A DNA stretch of 38,337 bases from an uncultured Eudoraea sp. (lineage in GTDB: Bacteria > Bacteroidota > Bacteroidia > Flavobacteriales > Flavobacteriaceae), in assembly GCA_905479615.1 (NCBI GenBank), contig CAJQNH010000041.1, positions 1-38,337 of the forward strand, given 5' to 3'. Each line of letters starts with the position of its first letter. Position 1 is the stretch's first letter. Positions 30,920-38,337 of the stretch are shown piece by piece. Below the pieces are notes generated by a model. That model worked only from the letters and a program-made list of their open reading frames with translations. It was not told the DNA's origin and ran no database searches. Made by a program: the position numbers and the translations under genes.

Positions 30920-33900
30920 ATGCGCTTAACCTATGTAATCATTTGTCTTGTTTTATCGCTGATGGGCTATTCCCAATCGGAAAAAAGTTTACTCTGGGAA
31001 ATATCTGGTAACGGCTTGGAAACATCTTCCTATTTATACGGTACCATGCACGTAAGCAAAAAGATTGCTTTCCGATTAGATGATGTTTTTTATGAAGCCC
31101 TGGATAGTAGTGAAATAATCGCTCTCGAATCTGATCCTGAAACCTGGCTGGAAAGTGAAGAACGTTTTGGTTCAAGTTCTCATAAAGAAGGATATGGTTT
31201 CACCACCAAAGGATTTTATACACATTCCTTTGCTCTGCAACATCCTCGAAAAAAAGACCTGGCATCTTACCTCGCATTTGAAGAAAGGTTGGTAAACAGT
31301 ATCCTTTACAGGACTAATGAATATTCACAAAATTTTGAGGAGGACACCTATTTGGATATGTTCATCTATCAGGCAGGAAGTCGGTTTAACAAACCTATTC
31401 TTGCATTAGAGAAACTCGAGGAATCAGCAGCACTGGTAGGAAGGGCTGGCCTGAATTCTATGAAAATGAAACCGGATGAATGGCTTCAAAAACGGATGCA
31501 GCAACAAGACCTGATGTTTTTAATGCAGGATGCATATAGAGAGCGCAATTTAAGCTTATTAGATTCTATTGATAAAGCGATGTATACGGATCATTATCTA
31601 AAAAACATGCTCTATATCCGTAATGAGAACATGGCAGGAAGTTTAGATTCCGCTATGCAAAAAGCTAAAGTTTTTGCAGGAATTGGGGCAGCTCATTTAC
31701 CCGGTACGCACGGGGTAATTGCCTTATTAGAAGAAAAAGGATATGTTGTAAAACCCCTTGTTTCTGAAGCTACCGAAAAAGGTCAAAAACTCAAAGACAA
31801 ATTCGTTAAGAAAATAAGGGAAAATTCTTATAACACTTTTGGGCCAGATGATAATTTCTTTACCATTTCACTTCCCAATAAATTATATCCGATATCCGAA
31901 AGAATTACTACAGTTTATGTTTCACCAGATTTGGCAAATGGAAGCTATTTAATGGTAAACAGGATACCCACATATGCCAGTTTGAAAGCAGGAGGAGACT
32001 ACACCATAGAGGATATTGAAGAATTATTGTTTGAAAATATACCAGGAACGATATTAAGTAAAACACCTATTATCAACAAGAAATATAAAGGCTTGGATAT
32101 TAGAAACAAATTAAAGAATGGCGATCATCAGCGATACCAAATTTACATAACCCCGCTGGAGATACTTATTTTTAAAATGGGAGGAGAAGGTGATTACGTC
32201 ATTAATTATTCCGATATAATATTTAATAGCCTCAAGTTTAAATCCCCTAATAAAGGAAGCAAGCTCATTTCTTCAGATTACAAGGACTTTGAGATATCCA
32301 TGCCAGGGCTTTATAAATTTACAAATACATCAAGAGGTGGTAGTCGCAACATTGAAGGATATGACCCTGCAACCAATTCGTATTATTTCCTTAAGAAGAC
32401 CACCCTGAACGATCTAAATTTTATTGAGGAAGACAACTTTGAGCTTAAACAGATTCAAAAACGAATATACCAGGACCTTCAGCTTAAACCAGAATACAAT
32501 TCCTTTGAAAATAAATCTCTTACTTCCAAAGCTGTTTGGGATTCGGTAACTGGTCAGAATTTATACCTGAAAACAGTAATTAAAAGGGGGGATTATTATT
32601 TGCTGGGTGTCCGTGCCAAAAATGAAATAAACGCAGAGGACTACTTTAATTCTTTTAAAATTAGAGAGGTGTCTTATCCCGAAATATTCAAAAAGGTGGT
32701 GGATACAGCTATGCATTTTAGTACGGTTACATCTGTAGATCCTCCAAAATTTGTTGAAAACAGCAATTACAAATTCAGTAATAAGAAAAAAACAAAAGCT
32801 TATAGTCCCTATTCTAAAAAGACAATCTATCAAAACAAAAATAATGAAGCAATTGAGATAGAGATAACAAAATCACATGACTATCTCACATTTTCCAATA
32901 TCGATTCTATTTGGGCTTTACGGAAAAAACAATATTCTGACAAAAAGTTTAATATTCTAAATGAAAAAACTAAAACGTCAGATGATGGTACCCACGAATT
33001 ACAATTCGTAATCACCGATACTGCAAGTACCCGGGGTATTCTAATTAAGAATATCATTCGGGGTGGATTGTTATACCAGTTAAAGGCAGTAGTCGATAAA
33101 ATTTCAGAGCCCAGTCCGTTTATAAGTATCTTTTTTGATAATTTTAAACCGGAAGGCGAGCCTTTAGGAAGGGATCTTCTTGAAGATAAAACAGCAGATT
33201 TCTTTGCCGCACTCAGGGAAAATGATAGTATAGTACTGAAAGGTTACAGATATCTTTTGTTTGATAAACGTCATATAGATTCACTAACTTACTATATTTC
33301 ACAATACTCCTTTGATGATGATAAAAAGCATATACAATCTTACCTCATAAAGAAATTAGGTGAATTGCAACATCATAAGGTTATTCCATTTATGAAGGAA
33401 TTATATGCCAAATCATATAATAATTCTAGCGCACAAATTAAAATTCTACAGTCAATTGCAAGGAAAAAAACTGAAGCCTCCGCGAGTCTATTACTGGATC
33501 TTATGTCACAAGATTTGCCTCTGGTATCTAATACTGCGGAAATCAAGAATATTTTTAAACCATTTGAAGATAGTTTGGAATTAGCAAAGAGATTATATCC
33601 AGAGTTGTTAGAATACAGTTCTATAACGGAATATAAAGCGCCTATTTTTTCCGTTCTTGCACAGCTAAAAAGAGAAGATCTGGTGAAACCCTCCTACTAT
33701 AAAAAATATAGGGGTCAGCTTTTAAATGATGCTAAAATCCTCTTAAAAAGGCATCTGGGTGAACAAAATAACAATCAATTAAAAACAAGGCAGGCAAACT
33801 ATACCAGGCTCCGGAATAATAAGATTTTAGAAGATTATGTTGTTTTACTATATCCATTCGCCGGAGAAAGAGAAATGGGTCAATTTTTTAATCGCCTCCT

Positions 33901-34444
33901 TTTAGTAAAAGATCCACAAATTCGAAGCACCTATATAGCGCAGCTTGCATTAGATGGGAAAAGTATACCAACGGCAGTGATCAATTCTATGGCTTATGAT
34001 ATTAATAGCAGGCTTTTGTTATATACCAAGTTAATGCGTCAAGGAAAATCTGATATTTTTCCACATCAATACAGTTCTGAACAATCCTTGGCAGAAGCCC
34101 TCATCTATAAGGACAGAAGGTTTGACAGTAATAAAGATAAGGTTATACCCCTAGGTGAGAGGTCTATCATTTATAAGAATAATCCTCATACCGCATATTA
34201 TTTTAAGACACAAAATAGCCAGGATTATCATAAGAATTTTAAAGTCCATATTGTAGTATTTGCAGATGATGCCCCCTTCAATCTAGTTCCTTATTATATT
34301 AATGAAGGATTGCGGATGGCAGATACGGATACTGAGGAGGAGGCAATCAACTTTGTAACTGAAACCTTTATATTAAAAGATCGGAAAAGGGCTATTGCCT
34401 ACAGGCCAAACCAGTATCGCGGTTATGGAAGTATTGGCTTCTAA
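30920..34444 (+). CDS. TraB/GumN-family protein with a very large uncharacterised C-terminal extension (1174 aa)
   Basis: N-terminal ~290 aa: signal peptide, LLWEISGNGLETSSYLYGTMHVSKK, IIALESDP, AGIGAAHLPGTHGVIALLEEKGY. C-terminal ~880 aa not recognised. Confidence 0.85.
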   Translation: MRLTYVIICLVLSLMGYSQSEKSLLWEISGNGLETSSYLYGTMHVSKKIAFRLDDVFYEALDSSEIIALESDPETWLESEERFGSSSHKEGYGFTTKGFYTHSFALQHPRKKDLASYLAFEERLVNSILYRTNEYSQNFEEDTYLDMFIYQAGSRFNKPILALEKLEESAALVGRAGLNSMKMKPDEWLQKRMQQQDLMFLMQDAYRERNLSLLDSIDKAMYTDHYLKNMLYIRNENMAGSLDSAMQKAKVFAGIGAAHLPGTHGVIALLEEKGYVVKPLVSEATEKGQKLKDKFVKKIRENSYNTFGPDDNFFTISLPNKLYPISERITTVYVSPDLANGSYLMVNRIPTYASLKAGGDYTIEDIEELLFENIPGTILSKTPIINKKYKGLDIRNKLKNGDHQRYQIYITPLEILIFKMGGEGDYVINYSDIIFNSLKFKSPNKGSKLISSDYKDFEISMPGLYKFTNTSRGGSRNIEGYDPATNSYYFLKKTTLNDLNFIEEDNFELKQIQKRIYQDLQLKPEYNSFENKSLTSKAVWDSVTGQNLYLKTVIKRGDYYLLGVRAKNEINAEDYFNSFKIREVSYPEIFKKVVDTAMHFSTVTSVDPPKFVENSNYKFSNKKKTKAYSPYSKKTIYQNKNNEAIEIEITKSHDYLTFSNIDSIWALRKKQYSDKKFNILNEKTKTSDDGTHELQFVITDTASTRGILIKNIIRGGLLYQLKAVVDKISEPSPFISIFFDNFKPEGEPLGRDLLEDKTADFFAALRENDSIVLKGYRYLLFDKRHIDSLTYYISQYSFDDDKKHIQSYLIKKLGELQHHKVIPFMKELYAKSYNNSSAQIKILQSIARKKTEASASLLLDLMSQDLPLVSNTAEIKNIFKPFEDSLELAKRLYPELLEYSSITEYKAPIFSVLAQLKREDLVKPSYYKKYRGQLLNDAKILLKRHLGEQNNNQLKTRQANYTRLRNNKILEDYVVLLYPFAGEREMGQFFNRLLLVKDPQIRSTYIAQLALDGKSIPTAVINSMAYDINSRLLLYTKLMRQGKSDIFPHQYSSEQSLAEALIYKDRRFDSNKDKVIPLGERSIIYKNNPHTAYYFKTQNSQDYHKNFKVHIVVFADDAPFNLVPYYINEGLRMADTDTEEEAINFVTETFILKDRKRAIAYRPNQYRGYGSIGF

Positions 34445-34474
34445 ATTGTACTTTTGCATTATATGCAAATAGAC

Positions 34475-35311
34475 ATGAAATTAATTTCTTCTCTTTTTTT
34501 CTTTTTATTATCTCTTACACTTGGTGCCCAAAAACTTATTTGTTCGGATCAGGACAAAAAGGCATTTGATGATAAGATTAGAGAAATTCAAAATTTAAAA
34601 CAATCAGATTTTGGCGATACCATGATCTTCGTTGGTCAAACATTTCTTGGAACCCCATATGTAGCCAAAACACTCGAAATAGGAGAATCTGAATCTTTAG
34701 TTATTAATTTGCAGGGGATGGACTGCACTACGTATGTTGAGAACGTTTTGGCCTTTAGCACTTTATTAATGAAGGATAAAATGAATTTTGATTCTTTCGC
34801 CAGTACTCTTGAAAACATCCGGTATAAGGATGGTAAATTAGATGGTTATGCTTCCCGATTACACTATTTTTCTGAATGGATAGTTAACAACGAACAGAAA
34901 AAACTGTTGGAAGATGTAACTGCAGAAATAGGGGGTATAGAAATAAAGAAAGACATTAATTTTATGAGTACACACAGGGATTTGTATCCCTTTTTGCAGG
35001 ACGAAGAAAATTTCAAAAAAATTAAAGCTTCAGAAAATTACCTTAACCACCAATCTATTTGCATTTTGCCCCAGGACAAGATTGAGGCCAATGAAAATCA
35101 AATAATGAATGGCGACATTATTGCACTAACTACCTCTGTTACCGGGCTTGATATCACCCATACAGGCATTGCCATCAGGGAAAAAGATGGCCGCATTCAC
35201 TTGCTGCATGCTTCTTCTTCAGGAAAGGTTGAAGTATCTGAATTACCCTTAGTAGAATATTTGAAAAAGATTAAAAAGAATACCGGGATAATGGTGGCCA
35301 GGCCATTATAA
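34475..35311 (+). CDS. DUF1460-family (NlpC/P60-like, N-acetylmuramoyl-L-alanine amidase-like) exported protein
   Basis: MKLISSLFFFLLSLTLGAQ signal; GTPYVAKTLE..LVINLQGMDCTTYVENVLAFS (catalytic Cys region); ITHTGIAIREKDGRIHLLHASS (His region). Start set at the ATG before the signal peptide. Confidence 0.88.
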   Translation: MKLISSLFFFLLSLTLGAQKLICSDQDKKAFDDKIREIQNLKQSDFGDTMIFVGQTFLGTPYVAKTLEIGESESLVINLQGMDCTTYVENVLAFSTLLMKDKMNFDSFASTLENIRYKDGKLDGYASRLHYFSEWIVNNEQKKLLEDVTAEIGGIEIKKDINFMSTHRDLYPFLQDEENFKKIKASENYLNHQSICILPQDKIEANENQIMNGDIIALTTSVTGLDITHTGIAIREKDGRIHLLHASSSGKVEVSELPLVEYLKKIKKNTGIMVARPL

Positions 35312-35354
35312 AAATTTGGTTCTGAAGTCTTGTAGCGCAGCTCTTTAATTTAGG

Positions 35355-35525
35355 TTATTTATTAATATATTCTATATAGATTGCTATGGGTACTAAACCC
35401 GTCCATCCACAAAAATCTTTTTTAGCAGGCATTCCATATGAAATTAGATCCGGAGCATAGTTCTCCCAAAAAGTATCGGTAGCTTCAAAAACTTCAGCAA
35501 CAGCAGTCCTCCGTTTCCTTATTTG
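35355..35525 (-). pseudogene. Truncated remnant of an MGH1/trehalase-like glycoside hydrolase
   Basis: Minus-strand reading from just after the thuA stop: QIRKRRTAVAEVFEATDTFWENYAPDLISYGMPAKKDFCGWTGLVPIAIYIEYINK*; no ATG and no upstream domain. Confidence 0.65.
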
Positions 35526-36293
35526 TTATTTCCCAAGGCAATAATTTATTCCGCCCACCAGGTGTTTTTGAAAGTCAGGTTCATCATAAGATTCCTTGGT
35601 ATGGCCTCCACCGGTATAAAAAACGCGACCTCCATCAAATTCATAATACCATGCAATGGGATGGTTATCTCCGTTTGTACCTCCTTCATATGAAGTTTCA
35701 TCCAGGTAGATAAGCACAGTCATATCCGGATTTATATTTTTATAATTATACCATTCATCATTGCGCACCCAGGTATCCTTTAAATGAGCGGTAGATAAAT
35801 GTTGCCTGTTCACGACCTTCATTTTAGCCTCTCTTACATTAGGGTCATTTGGGTGGCTGGTAAAATATGCACCTACCAACTTACCATACCATGGCCAGTC
35901 ATATTCAGTATCGCTGGCCGCGTGTATTCCCATGTAATTGCCGCCATTATTAATATACTTTTTAAAAGCTTTCTCCTGATCAGCACCTAATACATCCATA
36001 GTTGTGCTCAAGAAAAGAACTAAATCATATTTTTTTAAGTTGGCATCATTAAATTGCAATGAATCTTCTGTTTGTGTAATTACAAAACTGTTCTCCTTTC
36101 CCAGGTTTTTTAGTGTTTCGACGCCTTTTTCAATAGACTTGTGCCTATAACCCATGGTTTTTGTAAAAACCAGGATTTGAGCCATTTCTTCTTTTATGAC
36201 TTCAATATTTTCTTCTTGCATTTGAGGCTGAGAAGATCCTGTAAATGAGATACAAAAAAGCAAAAAGGCAATAAATTTTCCGAGTGTTTTCAT
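35526..36293 (-). CDS. ThuA-domain protein, exported
   Basis: ILVFTKTMGYRHKSIEKGVETL, GIHAASDTEYDWPWYGKLVGAYFTSHP, HPIAWYYEFDGGRVFYTGGGHTKESYDEPDF. Confidence 0.93.
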   Translation of the reverse strand: MKTLGKFIAFLLFCISFTGSSQPQMQEENIEVIKEEMAQILVFTKTMGYRHKSIEKGVETLKNLGKENSFVITQTEDSLQFNDANLKKYDLVLFLSTTMDVLGADQEKAFKKYINNGGNYMGIHAASDTEYDWPWYGKLVGAYFTSHPNDPNVREAKMKVVNRQHLSTAHLKDTWVRNDEWYNYKNINPDMTVLIYLDETSYEGGTNGDNHPIAWYYEFDGGRVFYTGGGHTKESYDEPDFQKHLVGGINYCLGK

Positions 36294-36344
36294 AAGTGTT
36301 GTTTATAGAGGTTTAAAGATCGAAAATTCTTCCCAATGATACTA

Positions 36345-37247
36345 TTAATTTCCCAATGACATTAAATATTTCTTTGGGGTTGTCCCGTATTTCTTCTTAA
36401 AAGACGCAATAAAATGACTGGAGGTACTATATCCTATCCTATGGCCTACTTCGTTTACATTATATTCCCCAGATTCAAGCATTTTACGTGCAAAATCCAT
36501 TTTATAGTCGAACAAAAAACTGAATACTGGTTCTCCATATACTTGTTTAAAACCCTCCTTTAGTTTTTTAAGTGAGAGGCCAATCTCTTCCGATAACTGC
36601 GTTAGAGTAGGCGGTTCTGCCATACGGCTTATCATGATTTCTTTAGCCTGTTTTATTCGTTTTATATTATCTTCATCTACCAAAAATGGGCATTGTTCTA
36701 AATCTGCATCTTCACTTTTGTTGAAATACAATGAGATTAATTCATATACTTTGGCTTTAACATAAAGTGCCTTAATGGAAGGATGGAGATTATAATTAAT
36801 TATTTGGCTAAGTATAATTGCAATTGCAGGAGTAACACCTTCCTGGGAATAGTATTTTTTTTCCTTATTATCATCACTCAAAAAGGGAATATAGTCCGCT
36901 TCTTTTGAAAATAGAGAATGAAACCTTCGTATGGTCATTATTACTGATACCATCCATGACATGGGATTAAGTTCTAAATTTAATGGGAGGTCTAACTGTG
37001 TATTGTATAACAATAAAGAATTCTCTTCAGAAACCTCCAGGGCATAATGGCCATCATTAAAAATAAATTTTCCATTGCCTTTTAAACAAAAGTGGAATTG
37101 AATAAAGCTACTATCAATATCCCGGATAACTTTTTGAATATCAGAGCCTTCATTTTGAATTTTTAAAACATAAAAATCGTCATCAATCAAGACTTCGGCA
37201 AAAGAACCTTGAGCGATATTTTTGGAATTTGTTTGATCTAGATTCAT
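36345..37247 (-). CDS. AraC-family transcriptional regulator
   Basis: C-terminal HTH: LTQLSEEIGLSLKKLKEGFKQVYGEPVFSFLFDYKMDFARKMLESGEYNVNEVGHRIGYSTSSHFIASFKKKYGTTPKKYL. ATG at 37247 (MNLDQTNSK) preferred over 37268, whose extra codons are repeat sequence. Confidence 0.92.
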   Translation of the reverse strand: MNLDQTNSKNIAQGSFAEVLIDDDFYVLKIQNEGSDIQKVIRDIDSSFIQFHFCLKGNGKFIFNDGHYALEVSEENSLLLYNTQLDLPLNLELNPMSWMVSVIMTIRRFHSLFSKEADYIPFLSDDNKEKKYYSQEGVTPAIAIILSQIINYNLHPSIKALYVKAKVYELISLYFNKSEDADLEQCPFLVDEDNIKRIKQAKEIMISRMAEPPTLTQLSEEIGLSLKKLKEGFKQVYGEPVFSFLFDYKMDFARKMLESGEYNVNEVGHRIGYSTSSHFIASFKKKYGTTPKKYLMSLGN

Positions 37248-37285
37248 AAACATTCTATTTAGAAACATTCTAAATAGAATGTTTC
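37248..37285. promoter_or_regulatory. Iterated half-site/palindrome at the araC 5' end (candidate operator or 5'-UTR hairpin)
   Basis: AAACATTCTA (37248-37257), AAACATTCTA (37263-37272), inverted TAGAATGTTT (37275-37284). GAAACATTCTA-AA-TAGAATGTTTC (37262-37285) is a perfect 11-bp-arm palindrome. Confidence 0.7.
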
Positions 37286-37386
37286 ATAACATCTGTTAGG
37301 ACCATAAAAGTAAGGGTTTTTCATACATTTTCAATTAAATGGCCATAAAAAAACTTAAAGCGATATATATTGTACCTCCAGCGTTA

Positions 37387-37415
37387 TTTTTATTAAGTGG
37401 ATGCTACTATTTTTG
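37387..37415 (+). promoter_or_regulatory. Candidate hemA promoter (TTTT-N17-TATTTTTG)
   Basis: TATTTTTG at 37408-37415 matches TAnnTTTG, 19 nt before the hemA ATG. Confidence 0.45.
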
Positions 37416-37434
37416 TGAGCTATATTGATAATAT

Positions 37435-38337
37435 ATGAAGAGGTATCATATCTCCAAACACAATTCTTTTTATACAGTTGGGCTGAGCTATAAAAATGCC
37501 GACGCAGTAGTAAGAGGAAAATTTAGCTTGGACCAGGAAGCCGCCGATGCACTTCTAACGGAAGCGAAGGCAATAGGAGTTGATGGTATTCTTATTACTT
37601 CTACTTGTAATCGGACGGAATTGCACGGATTTGCGCAGCATCCATTTCAGTTAATTAAACTACTTTGTGATCATTCTAAGGGAACAGTTGAAGAATTTCA
37701 GGAAGTGGCTTATGTGTTAAAAAATTATGAGGCCATCAACCATTTGTTTCGTGTAGGCACCGGGTTAGATAGTCAGATTTTGGGCGACTTTGAAATTATT
37801 AGTCAGCTAAAACGCAGCTTTTACCTATCCAAAAAACATGATCTTACCAATCACTTTTTGGAACGCCTGGTTAATTCGGTCATTCAGGCCAATAAACGAA
37901 TTAAAAATGAAACAGAAATCTCAACGGGGGCAACATCAGTAGCCTTTGCGTCTGTTCAGTATATTCTAAAAAATGTTTCCAATATTGCAGAAAAGAATAT
38001 TTTACTTTTTGGCACAGGCAAAATAGGTAGGAATACTTGTGAAAACCTTATTAAACATACGAATCATTCTCATATAACCCTTATTAACAGAACTAAGGAT
38101 AAGGCTGAAAAAATTGCAGGAAAGTTTAATCTTGTCGTAAAGGATCATGGAGATTTACAGACAGAAATCCGTAAGGCAGATGTTCTAATAGTAGCTACCG
38201 GAGCTAATACCCCTACTATCTCGAAAGAACTTATTTATACTAACAAACCACTTTTGATCCTGGATTTATCAATTCCTAAAAATGTGGCAGACAATGTATT
38301 AGAAATAAAAGATGTTTCTGTATTACATCTGGATCAT
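37435..38337 (+). CDS. hemA: Glutamyl-tRNA reductase, partial (runs off the right edge)
   Basis: MKRYHISKHNSFYTVGLSYKNADAVVRGKFSL..., ITSTCNRTELHGF, LDSQILGDFEIISQLK, FGTGKIGRNTCENLI. Open to the window end; not in the ORF track. Confidence 0.95.
   Translation, partial: MKRYHISKHNSFYTVGLSYKNADAVVRGKFSLDQEAADALLTEAKAIGVDGILITSTCNRTELHGFAQHPFQLIKLLCDHSKGTVEEFQEVAYVLKNYEAINHLFRVGTGLDSQILGDFEIISQLKRSFYLSKKHDLTNHFLERLVNSVIQANKRIKNETEISTGATSVAFASVQYILKNVSNIAEKNILLFGTGKIGRNTCENLIKHTNHSHITLINRTKDKAEKIAGKFNLVVKDHGDLQTEIRKADVLIVATGANTPTISKELIYTNKPLLILDLSIPKNVADNVLEIKDVSVLHLDH

Noticed and set aside
1-38337. CRISPR array, defence island, prophage, biosynthetic cluster or intact IS element
   Set aside because: No regularly spaced repeats, Cas, restriction, transposase, integrase, NRPS or PKS genes were seen in the translated ORFs.

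Overview
The window looks like a Flavobacteriaceae-type (Bacteroidota) chromosome segment: AT-rich, with TAnnTTTG-like promoter motifs. Most genes are housekeeping or common accessory genes. They include partial nrdB, a LytTR regulator with a periplasmic-TPR/LytS-type kinase, MarC, an S41 protease, dCMP deaminase, HupE/UreJ, a TerB-DnaJ protein, bacilliredoxin, PlsC, an HD hydrolase, a Gfo/Idh/MocA oxidoreductase, a PA0069-type radical SAM protein, enoyl-CoA hydratase, an NtrY-like kinase and a HemJ/CopD-like protein. They also include two tandem VPS10/Asp-box proteins, bestrophin, GH30, MATE, hemH, a giant TraB/GumN-fusion protein, a DUF1460 protein, ThuA, an AraC regulator and partial hemA. 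I found no CRISPR array, rRNA, tRNA, prophage or intact IS element, and no convincing new multi-gene system. The points most worth a second look are: (1) a ~240-bp inverted-repeat, multi-hairpin element at ~889-1133 in a coding-poor stretch; (2) an unannotated small secreted-peptide gene pair divergent from a periplasmic-TPR LytS/LytTR system; (3) a truncated in-frame remnant of an MGH1/trehalase-like glycosidase directly behind thuA; (4) a three-half-site operator-like repeat at the araC start in the araC/hemA divergent region; (5) a 1174-aa TraB/GumN fusion with a large uncharacterised C-terminal region. All family assignments come from motif recognition in the translations; no database search was run.
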